This document shows positions 25,248 to 33,391 of a stretch of 37,251 bases of DNA, piece by piece. The notes beneath the pieces are model-generated. The model was not told where the DNA came from and made no database searches. It saw only the letters and a program-made list of their open reading frames with translations. Position 1 is the stretch's first letter; every line of letters starts with the position of its first letter. This DNA is from Propionivibrio sp. (lineage in GTDB: Bacteria; Pseudomonadota; Gammaproteobacteria; Burkholderiales; Rhodocyclaceae). The stretch covers positions 1 to 37,251 of the forward strand of contig NZ_JAPUVO010000133.1 in the NCBI RefSeq assembly GCF_029255185.1, in the 5' to 3' direction. The translations under genes were made by a program, and so were the position numbers.

Positions 25248-26210
25248 TCAACCCGAACTTTGCCAGACCCCATTCTCCAGCGGCGTGACGGTCACCGCGA
25301 CGTCGAGCTCGTGCGCGTCGCCGCCGAGGATGACGCCGCGCAAGGGTGAAACGTCGCCGAAATCACGGCCCCAGGCCAAAGTGATGTGTTGCGTGTCGGG
25401 CAGCAGGTTGTTGGTCGGGTCGAAGTCGACCCAGCCACCCCCTTCGGCGCTTGGGCAATACACCGAAATCCAGGCGTGCGAGGCATCAGCGCCAACCAGG
25501 CGCGGCTGACCAGGCGGCGGGTGCGTCAGCAGATAGCCACTGACATAACGTGCGGCCAGGCCAAGCGAACGCAGGCAGGCCAGCATCAGGTGCGCGAAGT
25601 CCTGACAAACACCGTGCTTGTCCTCCAGAATCTTAAGTACCGGCGTGGCGACCGTCGTTGCCGCCGGGTCGAACTCGAATTCGTCATGGATACGGCGCAT
25701 CAGATCCTGGACGGCGCAAAGCAGTGGGCGCAACGGTGTAAAGCTGGGTCTGGCGTAGGCCGAGAACTCACGCTTGACGCGCACGTAGGGTGATTCAAAC
25801 AAAAAGCGGTTGGCTTCAAGCCGTACCGGGGCGGCGCCGTAGGCGAGCATGCTGCTGACCTCTTCCCAGGACGGCGAAGCGGCGAGCCAGTCTGACTGAA
25901 AACCGGTTTCGGCCTGGCCATCCAGCCCCATCGGCAGGTGCGGCCGGACTTCGATGGTGCTTTCGGCGCATACGGTGAGACGGCTGTGCGGCGCTTCGAT
26001 ATCGAATTGCCTGACTGGATTGCCGAAGCAGTCAGGACGCGAGCGGGAGTGGGTGGGTTCGGGATCGATGCTGATCTGGTGCGCAAGGCAGCTTTGCCAC
26101 GGACAATCGCGCGGTGTCAGGTGCAGATGCTGGCGTGAGAGCGAGACCGGGCTTTCGTAGCTGTAGGTCGTTTCGTGAACCACATGGTAGCGGGCGGCAA
26201 TCAAATTCAT
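25248..26210 (-). CDS. Transglutaminase-like protein A
   Basis: The 320-residue protein has an N-terminal Bact_transglu_N domain (YHVVHETTYSYESPVSLSRQHLHLTPRD) and a papain-fold transglutaminase core. The triad is intact: Cys202 in GVCQDFAH, His245 in SHAWI, Asp264 in DFDPTN. Members may cut or join peptide bonds, and the substrate is unknown. No signal peptide is present, so it should be cytoplasmic. It starts seven bases after the ATP-grasp/alpha-E gene and ends the minus-strand operon. It is the most divergent of the three local transglutaminases, lacking the GSCRD motif seen in the other two. The ATG at 26210 has no strong ribosome site, suggesting coupling to the upstream gene. Confidence 0.93.
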   Translation of the reverse strand: MNLIAARYHVVHETTYSYESPVSLSRQHLHLTPRDCPWQSCLAHQISIDPEPTHSRSRPDCFGNPVRQFDIEAPHSRLTVCAESTIEVRPHLPMGLDGQAETGFQSDWLAASPSWEEVSSMLAYGAAPVRLEANRFLFESPYVRVKREFSAYARPSFTPLRPLLCAVQDLMRRIHDEFEFDPAATTVATPVLKILEDKHGVCQDFAHLMLACLRSLGLAARYVSGYLLTHPPPGQPRLVGADASHAWISVYCPSAEGGGWVDFDPTNNLLPDTQHITLAWGRDFGDVSPLRGVILGGDAHELDVAVTVTPLENGVWQSSG

Positions 26211-26217
26211 GGGCCAA

Positions 26218-28764
26218 TTACGCCGTCAGAGTCTGCCGGCCGACATCGCCGATATGGGTGAAATAGCGCATCGCCAGACGGTCCGAAAGCGTCGCTGAGG
26301 CGAGAGAAATTCCGTTGAGCGCGTTGGCCAGTTCGAGACAGGGATCGCAGTTGCGGCACTGGCTAAAATCAAGTCCTTCCAGGAGGCCCAGGTCAAAGGA
26401 CTGCAAGCGGGCAAGGGCGGGACGCAGCACGTCATCCTGCGTGTCGTCAAGCGCTCTAGTCAGACGCGTGAGATAGCGGATCAGGTTCTGCAACTGAAAA
26501 ATAACGGCATGCGGATTGGCGTCGTCGAAAACGATCAGGTCGATCGCCGGCAGCAACTCGGGCTGAGCCATATAACGCGAACGGTAGGTAATGATGCTGT
26601 CGGTCAGTTCGAGCAGCCATTCGATGCTGCCGGCTGCGCGCGTCGAGTCAAGACGCAGAAACTGACTGATGGCATCGGACAGGAAAATCAGACGTTCAAG
26701 GCGGCGGCCGATGATCAGAAAGCGCCAGCCATCGTCGCGCGTCATGTTGTCCATGGCAAATCCAGCCAGCGACGATGAAGCCAGCAGCATTTGATCGAGG
26801 AAGGCGAGTGCGTCGCTGATCTCGGGCCGTACCTTACTATAGCGCTGCAACTGAAGTTGCAAGCGGTTCAGGGCGTGCCAGTTGTCGAGCGAGAAGCGCT
26901 CGCGCACCTGGGTGCCGACCCACAGCAGGCGACGGATGTTGCCGGCGATGCTGTCTTCCCACTCGCTATCGCAGATGGCGTCAAGCAACAGCGCTTCGAG
27001 TTCGGAACGCTGCTCGGCGCTGCTCGCTTCAATCGCTTTGACGCCCGCTTTGCTATCGGCCTCGGGCAAGAGTTTGAGCGAACGGCACAGGTCGAGCGCT
27101 GAAATCAGCGCCGGGATGGCGTCAGCACCGGCGTCGACCAGCCGTGACAATCCGACGCGCAGGATCCGCGCCGCATCGTCGCAGCGTTCGGCGTAACGGC
27201 CGAACCAGTAGAGGTTTTCAACGACCCGCGAGGATAGATTGCTGCCACTACGGATCAGGTCGGTTTTGCCGACCAGCTTTTTAAGGAGGCTGAAGGTGCT
27301 GACCGCCTGCTCGCTAAGGACCCAGGTGTCCTTGCTCGATCCGCCGCGCTGCATCGAAATATAGCGCGCATTGGTCGCCGCCGTGACGCGTGTCAGCCCG
27401 CCCGGCATCACCACGTAGCCCGCTGGCGTCGCGGCGACATAAACGCGCAGGGCAACGCCACGCGGCAGCAGTCGACGGTCATGTTTCGTGCTCCACGCCG
27501 GGGCCTGCGAAAAATCAACGAGCTCTTGCGCGACATAGGCCTGCGGGCGGGCGCGCAGGCGGGCGATCAATTCTTCGCGCGACGCCCCCACCAGTTCGCT
27601 GCCAAAAATCGGGTCCATGCGCTGCGAGGGGAAGGATCCCTTGATAACCAGTTGGTCGAGATTTTCGATGGCAAACTCAAGCGCCGCCGGTTCGCCACAC
27701 CACCAGGTGCCGACCGACGGCATAGCCAGCGTTTCACCGAGTAGTTTTTCGCAAGCGCCGGGCAGGAAACCCGGCAGCGCCGCCGATTCGAGTAGTCCGC
27801 TGCCGAGCGCGTTGGCGACCAGCACCTTGCCGGCGCGCACGGCCTGCAACAGGCCGGGAACGCCGAGTGCCGAATCGCCGCGCAGTTCAAGCGGGTCGCA
27901 GTAATCGTCGTCAAGCCGGCGCAGGATCGCATGCACGCGGCGCAGTCCGGTCAGTGTTCTGAGATAGACGCAATCGCCGCGCACCGTCAAATCCTGGCCT
28001 TCGACCAGCGGATAACCGAGATAACGCGCCAGATAGGCGTGTTCGAAATAGGTTTCGTTGTACGGTCCCGGCGTCAGCAAGACGATCAGCGGCGGCTCGT
28101 TCTCATGCGGCGCCAGGTGCGCCAGGTTGTCTTGCAGTGCACGAAAGAAGTCGGCCAGATGCTGCACGCCCAGATCGCGGAACTGCTCAGGGAATACGCG
28201 CGAAACAATGATCCGGTTTTCCAGCGCGTACCCCGCGCCCGACGGCGCCTGGGTGCGGTCGGCAATCACCCACCAGCGGCCGTCTGGCGAGCGCGCCAGG
28301 TCGGCGGCATAAAGGTGCAGCCAGCTATCGCCGGGTGGGGTGATGCCCTGGCAGGGCCAGAGAAACCCATTGTGACCATAGACCAGCGCTGGCGGCAGGG
28401 TGCCATCCTTGATCAGCGTCTGCGCGCCATAGAGATCGCCAAGCACGGCGTTGAGCAGGCGCGCACGCTGCGTGATGGCGCTGGAAATCTCATGCCATTC
28501 GCCAGCAGACAGGATCAGCGGCAGCGGATCAAGTTCCCATGGCCGGTCGGTTCCTTCGGGGTCGGCGTAGACGTTGTAGGTGACGCCGTTTTCCAGAATG
28601 CGCTGGCGCACGTAACTGAGCCGGTGGCGCATCTGCTCCGGCGTTGCCGCGTTGAGGTGGTCAAAAAAAGACTGCCACGACGGGCGTACTTCACCGTTCG
28701 CTGCGATCATCTCGTCGAAACGATCGGTCTTTCTCTGATACATCGAAAGCAGGCTACGCGGCAT
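26218..28764 (-). CDS. Circularly permuted ATP-grasp (type 2) fused to an alpha-E domain
   Basis: The 848-residue protein joins two parts that are separate genes in many bacteria. Residues 1 to about 500 are a circularly permuted ATP-grasp (CP_ATPgrasp_2), with WELDPLPLILSAGEW, GAGYALENRIIVSRVFPE, RRLDDDYCDPLELRGDSALGVPGLL, and LVIKGSFPSQRMDP. These are carboxylate-amine ligases by fold, so ATP-driven amide bond formation is the expected chemistry. Residues from about 510 to 840 form the helical alpha-E (DUF403) domain, starting LSSRVVENLYWFGRYAERCDD. CRNCDPC lies near the end. It stands between the 1102-residue amidoligase gene and transglutaminase A. The ATG at 28764 lacks an obvious ribosome site, and an internal Met at 28743 is an alternative. 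The substrate is unknown. Confidence 0.93.
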   Translation of the reverse strand: MPRSLLSMYQRKTDRFDEMIAANGEVRPSWQSFFDHLNAATPEQMRHRLSYVRQRILENGVTYNVYADPEGTDRPWELDPLPLILSAGEWHEISSAITQRARLLNAVLGDLYGAQTLIKDGTLPPALVYGHNGFLWPCQGITPPGDSWLHLYAADLARSPDGRWWVIADRTQAPSGAGYALENRIIVSRVFPEQFRDLGVQHLADFFRALQDNLAHLAPHENEPPLIVLLTPGPYNETYFEHAYLARYLGYPLVEGQDLTVRGDCVYLRTLTGLRRVHAILRRLDDDYCDPLELRGDSALGVPGLLQAVRAGKVLVANALGSGLLESAALPGFLPGACEKLLGETLAMPSVGTWWCGEPAALEFAIENLDQLVIKGSFPSQRMDPIFGSELVGASREELIARLRARPQAYVAQELVDFSQAPAWSTKHDRRLLPRGVALRVYVAATPAGYVVMPGGLTRVTAATNARYISMQRGGSSKDTWVLSEQAVSTFSLLKKLVGKTDLIRSGSNLSSRVVENLYWFGRYAERCDDAARILRVGLSRLVDAGADAIPALISALDLCRSLKLLPEADSKAGVKAIEASSAEQRSELEALLLDAICDSEWEDSIAGNIRRLLWVGTQVRERFSLDNWHALNRLQLQLQRYSKVRPEISDALAFLDQMLLASSSLAGFAMDNMTRDDGWRFLIIGRRLERLIFLSDAISQFLRLDSTRAAGSIEWLLELTDSIITYRSRYMAQPELLPAIDLIVFDDANPHAVIFQLQNLIRYLTRLTRALDDTQDDVLRPALARLQSFDLGLLEGLDFSQCRNCDPCLELANALNGISLASATLSDRLAMRYFTHIGDVGRQTLTA

Positions 28765-28816
28765 CGGGCAAGGGGTGCTGGGTACTAGTAGGTCGAAGGC
28801 CGTTGAAAAAGATTCC

Positions 28817-28914
28817 CCACCAAGTCACCAAGACACCAAGGTGCACAAAGATTTGAATTTCTTGGTGCGCTCTGCACTTCCTTCGGTCGTCTTTGTGTCT
28901 TGGTGACTTGGTGG
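28817..28914. repeat. 98-bp inverted-repeat element of ACCAAG units
   Basis: CCACCAAGTCACCAAGACAC (28817-28836) and its exact reverse complement (28895-28914) form a perfect 20-bp inverted repeat around a 58-base centre. Each arm is itself made of (A)CCAAG-type units at 7-9 base steps. It fills the gap between the DUF2126 gene and the ATP-grasp gene. It is organised like the GCAGAG element at 12975 but has a different unit. No open frame lies inside. Confidence 0.9.
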
Positions 28915-28941
28915 TTCGCAATTTTTCCCAGCGCGCAAGTT

Positions 28942-31900
28942 TCAAAATTGCCGCAAGTCTAGCGTAAACGGGAAGTTGGCGTTGCGTGGCGAGAGCGGGA
29001 TATTGATCGTCCCCGGACTATGTCCCAAGGCGGTGAAGCGCGCCAGACGACGGCCTTCGGCCTCGTTGGCATTGACCGGATAGCGTTCGGGGTTGCGTCC
29101 GCCGGGATGTTCAACGTGGTACTGGCAACCACCCAGCGAGCGTTTCATCCAGGTGTCGACGAGATCGAAGACGAGTGGTGCATGGATGCCAATGGTCGGG
29201 TGCAGCGCCGACTCCGGCAGCCAGGCCCGGTAACGCACGCCGGCGACGAATTCGCCAACCTTGCCGGTCGGCTGCAGCGGCACGGCCTTGCCATTGCAGG
29301 TCAGGACATAACGGTCGCCGGCCATGCCGTTCACTTTGACCTGCACGCGCTCGCACGAGGCATCGACATAGCGCACAGTGCCGCCGACCGAGCCCTCTTC
29401 GCCCATCACGTGCCAGGGTTCAAGGGCGTGACGCAGCTCAAAGGAGATGCCCTGAGCCACAAAACCGCCGTGCACCGGGAAGCGGAATTCGAAATGCGGT
29501 GCAAACCAGTCACTCTCAAGAGCGTAACCGGCCGCGCGCAGTTCGTCGATGACGTCGTCAAAATCCTGCTTGACGAAGTGCGGCAGCATGAAGCGATCGT
29601 GCAGTTCGGTGCCCCAGCGCATCAGCCGCTCGGGTGCATAGGGTTGCTTCCAGAAACGGGCGATCAGTGCCCGCAGCAGCAGTTGCTGGGCCAGCGACAT
29701 GCGCGCGTGCGGCGGCATCTCGAAGGCGCGCATTTCGAGTAGACCCAGTCGGCCACTCGGGCCATCAGGCGAGTAGAGCTTGTCAATGCAGAACTCGGCA
29801 CGGTGCGTATTGCCGGTGGCGTCGATCAGCAGGTTGCGCAGCAGGCGATCGATCAGCCACGGGGCCACCTCTTCGTCCGCTTGCGGAAACTGGCTAAAAG
29901 CGATTTCCAGCTCATAGACCGAATCGTTGCGCGCCTCATCAACGCGCGGCGCCTGGCTGGTCGGGCCGATAAACAGACCGGAGAAGAGGTAGGACAGCGA
30001 CGGATGGTTATGCCAGTAGCTGATCAGACTGCGCAGTAGGTCAGGGCGGCGCAGGAAAGGCGAATCGAGCGCCGTCAGCGCGCCGAAAACGAAGTGATTG
30101 CCGCCACCGGTGCCGGTATGGCGACCGTCGAGCATGAACTTCTCGGAGGTCAGGCGTGACAGGTGCGCCACCTCGTAGAGATGCGTCGTGCGCTCGACCA
30201 GCTCATCCCAACTGGCGCAGGGCTGAATGTTGACTTCGATGACGCCGGGGTCGGGGGTGACGCGGAAGTTGGTCAGGCGCGGGTCGGACGGAGGCTCGTA
30301 GCCTTCGAGCAGGACCGGCGTGGCCAGGGCTTTGGCGGTGGCCTCGACGGCGGCGACGAGTTCGAGATAGTCGTCCAGACGATCGGTCGGCGGCATGAAG
30401 ATGTAGAGCAGGCCATTGCGCGCCTGAGCTGAAATCGCCGTGCGCGTGACCTCTGCCGCCGACTCATGTTTCTTCGGCGGGTGATCGGCGGTCGGCGCGG
30501 CTGGCTCGGCAGTGGGCAAGTCGGAGCTTTCGGCATGCTGCTCTTGAAGGTCAGCATGGGCCGGTAGCGCTTCGAAGTTTTGTGTCGGGTCGGGTGCGTG
30601 GGTGTAGGGGTAATCGCTCTTGGCCACCCAGGGCTGCGAATCGAGCGGCAGACGGTAACCGACCGGCGAATCGCCGGGCACCAGAAAACAACGTTCGCCG
30701 CGCAGGAACCACGGGCTGGTTTGCCAGCGCTTCGCCAGCTTTGGATGGCGCATCACCGGCAGGACGTAGCCGATGACTTTATCCAGTCCCTGGCCGAAAA
30801 TCGCCGCCAGACGGGCGCGTTCGAGCGGATCGTCGAGGCGCGCATCGTGTGGGTCGACGTTGATTGGCAAGCGGTGTTCGCGCCACAAATAATAGAAGGC
30901 ATCCTCGTAGGCCGGAAAGACGTATTTCCTGTCAAGGCCAAGACGCTCAGCCAGACTGTACAGAAAGCGCCCCGCCAACGCCGCATCAGCGCCATAGCTC
31001 TGCTTTTCGTTGGCGCACAGCGCCGGGTCGCTCCACACCGGCTGCCCGTCGCGCCGCCAGAAACAGTTGAGCGACCAGCGCGGCAATTGCTCGCCGGGAT
31101 ACCACTTGCCCTGACCGAAGTGCACGAGGCCCTGCGGCGCGTATTTCTCGCGCAAGCGATGGAAAACTTCAGCGGCGAGGATGCGCTTGGTCGGCCCCAT
31201 GGCCTCGGTGCTCCATTCGGCGCCGTCCGGGTCGTCGATCGAAACGAAAGTCGGCTCTCCGCCCATGGTCAGACGCACGTCACCGCGCTTCAGATCGGCG
31301 TCGATGCGATGGCCGAGCGTTTCAATCAGCGACCATTGCTCCTCGCTATAGGGTTTGGTGACGCGCGGCGCTTCCCAGACCCGCTCGATACTCATGCTGT
31401 GCCCGAACTCGCATTCGCACTTTGAGGTAAAACCGCTAATTGGTGAGGCCGAAGACGGCTGCGGCGAACAGGCCACCGGGATATGCCCTTCGCCAGCGAA
31501 CAAGCCGGAGGTCGGATCGAGGCCGACCCAGCCGGCGCCGGGCAGATAAACTTCGCACCAGGCGTGCAGGTCGGTAAAGTCAACGTCGGTGCCGGACGGT
31601 CCGTCGAGCGACTTGATGTCCGGCACCAACTGGATCAGATAACCCGACACAAAGCGTGCGGCCAAACCGAGATGGCGCAGCACCTGGACCAGCAGCCAGG
31701 CCGAGTCGCGGCACGAGCCACTGCCCAGGGTCAGGGTCTCCTCCGGACTTTGCACGCCGGGTTCGAGACGGATGACGTAACCGACGACATGTTGCACACG
31801 CTGGTTGATATCGACCAGGAAATCGACGCTGGGCATCGGCTTTCTCGGGATCGTGGCAATAAATTCGCCCACTTTCGGGGTCAATGGCAGGGTATGCAGA

Positions 31901-32250
31901 TAAGGTAGCAACTCATTGCGCTGCTCGGCCTCGTACTTGAACGGAAACTTCTCGGCGTAAGGCTCAGGAAAGAAATCGAAGGGATTGATCACCGACATCT
32001 CGGCGACCAGATCGACTTCAACCCGAAATTCGCGCGTTTTCTCCGGGAAGACCAGCCGCGCCAAGTAGTTGCCCTGCGGATCCTGCTGCCAGTTGATAAA
32101 GTGTTCGGCCGGCGTAACCTTTAGCGAATAGCTAAGGATTGGCGTGCGCGAGTGCGGCGCCGGACGCAGGCGCACGACCTGCGGCGAGAGAGCGACCAGG
32201 CGATCGTAGCGATAATGGGTAACGTGATTGAGGGCAACTTGAATTGACAC
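28942..32250 (-). CDS. Transglutaminase fused to DUF2126 predicted amidoligase
   Basis: The 1102-residue protein has two catalytic parts. Residues 1 to about 290 form a transglutaminase with its own N-terminal domain and triad Cys180 (GSGSCRDSAW), His229 (LHAW) and Asp245 (GLDPTSG). Residues about 310-1102 are DUF2126, a predicted amidoligase of the glutamate-cysteine-ligase fold. It has RLTMGGEPTFVS (near 325-336), TGTGGGNHFVFG (near 710), NTHRAEFCIDKLY (near 808) and GLLEMRAFEMPPH (near 835). A Glu/Ala/Pro-rich linker of about 50 residues (about 555-605) interrupts the second part. The start is GTG at 32250, with GGAG six bases before it. It is first in a minus-strand run with the ATP-grasp/alpha-E and transglutaminase A genes, and divergent from transglutaminase C. 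Coupled ligase and transpeptidase/protease activity is inferred. Confidence 0.94.
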   Translation of the reverse strand: MSIQVALNHVTHYRYDRLVALSPQVVRLRPAPHSRTPILSYSLKVTPAEHFINWQQDPQGNYLARLVFPEKTREFRVEVDLVAEMSVINPFDFFPEPYAEKFPFKYEAEQRNELLPYLHTLPLTPKVGEFIATIPRKPMPSVDFLVDINQRVQHVVGYVIRLEPGVQSPEETLTLGSGSCRDSAWLLVQVLRHLGLAARFVSGYLIQLVPDIKSLDGPSGTDVDFTDLHAWCEVYLPGAGWVGLDPTSGLFAGEGHIPVACSPQPSSASPISGFTSKCECEFGHSMSIERVWEAPRVTKPYSEEQWSLIETLGHRIDADLKRGDVRLTMGGEPTFVSIDDPDGAEWSTEAMGPTKRILAAEVFHRLREKYAPQGLVHFGQGKWYPGEQLPRWSLNCFWRRDGQPVWSDPALCANEKQSYGADAALAGRFLYSLAERLGLDRKYVFPAYEDAFYYLWREHRLPINVDPHDARLDDPLERARLAAIFGQGLDKVIGYVLPVMRHPKLAKRWQTSPWFLRGERCFLVPGDSPVGYRLPLDSQPWVAKSDYPYTHAPDPTQNFEALPAHADLQEQHAESSDLPTAEPAAPTADHPPKKHESAAEVTRTAISAQARNGLLYIFMPPTDRLDDYLELVAAVEATAKALATPVLLEGYEPPSDPRLTNFRVTPDPGVIEVNIQPCASWDELVERTTHLYEVAHLSRLTSEKFMLDGRHTGTGGGNHFVFGALTALDSPFLRRPDLLRSLISYWHNHPSLSYLFSGLFIGPTSQAPRVDEARNDSVYELEIAFSQFPQADEEVAPWLIDRLLRNLLIDATGNTHRAEFCIDKLYSPDGPSGRLGLLEMRAFEMPPHARMSLAQQLLLRALIARFWKQPYAPERLMRWGTELHDRFMLPHFVKQDFDDVIDELRAAGYALESDWFAPHFEFRFPVHGGFVAQGISFELRHALEPWHVMGEEGSVGGTVRYVDASCERVQVKVNGMAGDRYVLTCNGKAVPLQPTGKVGEFVAGVRYRAWLPESALHPTIGIHAPLVFDLVDTWMKRSLGGCQYHVEHPGGRNPERYPVNANEAEGRRLARFTALGHSPGTINIPLSPRNANFPFTLDLRQF

Positions 32251-32384
32251 AGCAGGCTCCAGTGCAAAGGGCCTGGCCAGCCGTTGGCAAAAGACGCGCC
32301 TTGTCCCTTGTCCGGCCAGCCAGAGTGTTGAAGGCGCAATGATACAAAAGATTGGCGGCTTTCAGTCAGCTTAGTAATAGGCCT

Positions 32385-32390
32385 TATACT
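32385..32390 (+). promoter_or_regulatory. -10 box for transglutaminase C
   Basis: TATACT lies 36 bases before the ATG at 32427. TTCAGT at 32361-32366 is a weak -35 at 18-base spacing. It sits in the 176-base divergent gap between transglutaminase C and the DUF2126 gene, which is where control of the whole cluster would be expected. Confidence 0.35.
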
Positions 32391-32426
32391 CCAAGGCTAC
32401 TGGCAATTAGGAATGGTGGATCAAAC

Positions 32427-33290
32427 ATGCGACGTCTTAACATCTCTCACGTGACCGAATACCGGTTCCCGGCTGCGGTATCCCTGCTACCGCATCGCCT
32501 GCGCCTGCGTCCTCTTGAAAGCCACAGCCTGAGAATCGAAGCCTCGACGCTCGACATCGCTCCGGCGCACGCCATCCGCTGGTATCGGGATGCGCTCGGC
32601 AATTCGGTAGCGATGGTCAGTTTCAGCGAACCGTCCACCTCCTTGCACGTGCTTAGCGAGGTAGACATCGCAGTTTATGACGATGCCCCGCTCGATTTTT
32701 TGATGGAGGATTACGCGGTTAACTGCCCCTTCGCCTACGCCGTCGGCGAGCAGCCCGATCTCGCGCCTTTCGAGCAAAGCGTCTATGTCGATGACCGTCC
32801 GGCGCTGCACGACTGGCTCGATGGCCTCGGTCTGCTACAGCGTCCGATCGAGACTTTCACCCTGCTCTCACAATTAAACTGCGAAATCGCCAACACGTTC
32901 ACCTATCAGATCCGCGAGGAGGAGGGCGTTCAATCCCCCGCCCAGACACTGCGCCTGAACAGCGGTTCATGCCGCGACTTTGCCGCATTATTCATGGAGG
33001 CTTGCCGTTATATGGGACTGGCCAGCCGTTTTGTCAGCGGCTACCTGCACATGCCCGATAACGAAACCGGCAATGCCACGACTCACGCCTGGTCCGAGGT
33101 CTATCTGCCTGGCCCGGGCTGGAAGGGCTTCGATCCGACCAGCGGCCTGATCACCGGCAACCAGCATATCCCGGTTGCCGTGGCGCGCCACCCTGAAACA
33201 GTACCCCCGGTTTCCGGCAGCTTCGTCGGTCCGGCCGGACAGCGTCCGGCGCTGACCGTATCCGTTCGCGTTAGCGAGCTCGGGGGTTGA
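32427..33290 (+). CDS. Transglutaminase-like protein C
   Basis: The 287-residue protein starts MRRLNISHVTEYRFPAAVSLLPHRLRLRP, a Bact_transglu_N domain. The transglutaminase core follows, with intact triad Cys182 (NSGSCRDFAALF), His220 (THAW) and Asp236 (GFDPTSG). It closes with HIPVAVARHPETVPPVSGSF. This core closely resembles the one in the DUF2126 fusion (shared GSCRD, SRFVSGY or ARFVSGY, EVYLPGxGW, DPTSGL). Both differ from protein A, so B and C are probably closer relatives. The ATG at 32427 is preferred to an open extension from 32352 because the domain starts there. It has no signal peptide. It is transcribed away from the other cluster members and toward the M16 protease gene. Confidence 0.93.
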   Translation: MRRLNISHVTEYRFPAAVSLLPHRLRLRPLESHSLRIEASTLDIAPAHAIRWYRDALGNSVAMVSFSEPSTSLHVLSEVDIAVYDDAPLDFLMEDYAVNCPFAYAVGEQPDLAPFEQSVYVDDRPALHDWLDGLGLLQRPIETFTLLSQLNCEIANTFTYQIREEEGVQSPAQTLRLNSGSCRDFAALFMEACRYMGLASRFVSGYLHMPDNETGNATTHAWSEVYLPGPGWKGFDPTSGLITGNQHIPVAVARHPETVPPVSGSFVGPAGQRPALTVSVRVSELGG

Positions 33291-33305
33291 GCACGAGCCA
33301 TGGTC

Positions 33306-33325
33306 ACCCCGGCGAACGCCGGGGT
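33306..33325. repeat. REP-like GC-rich palindrome
   Basis: ACCCCGGCG-AA-CGCCGGGGT is a perfect nine-base stem with a two-base centre, embedded in GGTCACCCCGGCG...GGGGTCTAG. That context resembles the widespread REP-type palindromes of proteobacteria. It lies 15 bases after the transglutaminase C stop, followed by a T-rich but broken stretch, so it may also attenuate readthrough into the protease gene. Confidence 0.65.
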
Positions 33326-33391
33326 CTAGTTCGTTTGTCTGATAATTCACAGCCTCTGAGCCCAACTAATTGCAAGCAAGCCCCCACCACC

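Noticed and set aside
27931-28788. 285-codon plus-strand open frame opposite the ATP-grasp gene
   Set aside because: It is an antisense shadow of a firmly identified gene, with no ribosome site and no recognisable domain. The same applies to the long plus-strand frames at 22953-23720, 29020-29742 and 30580-31425.
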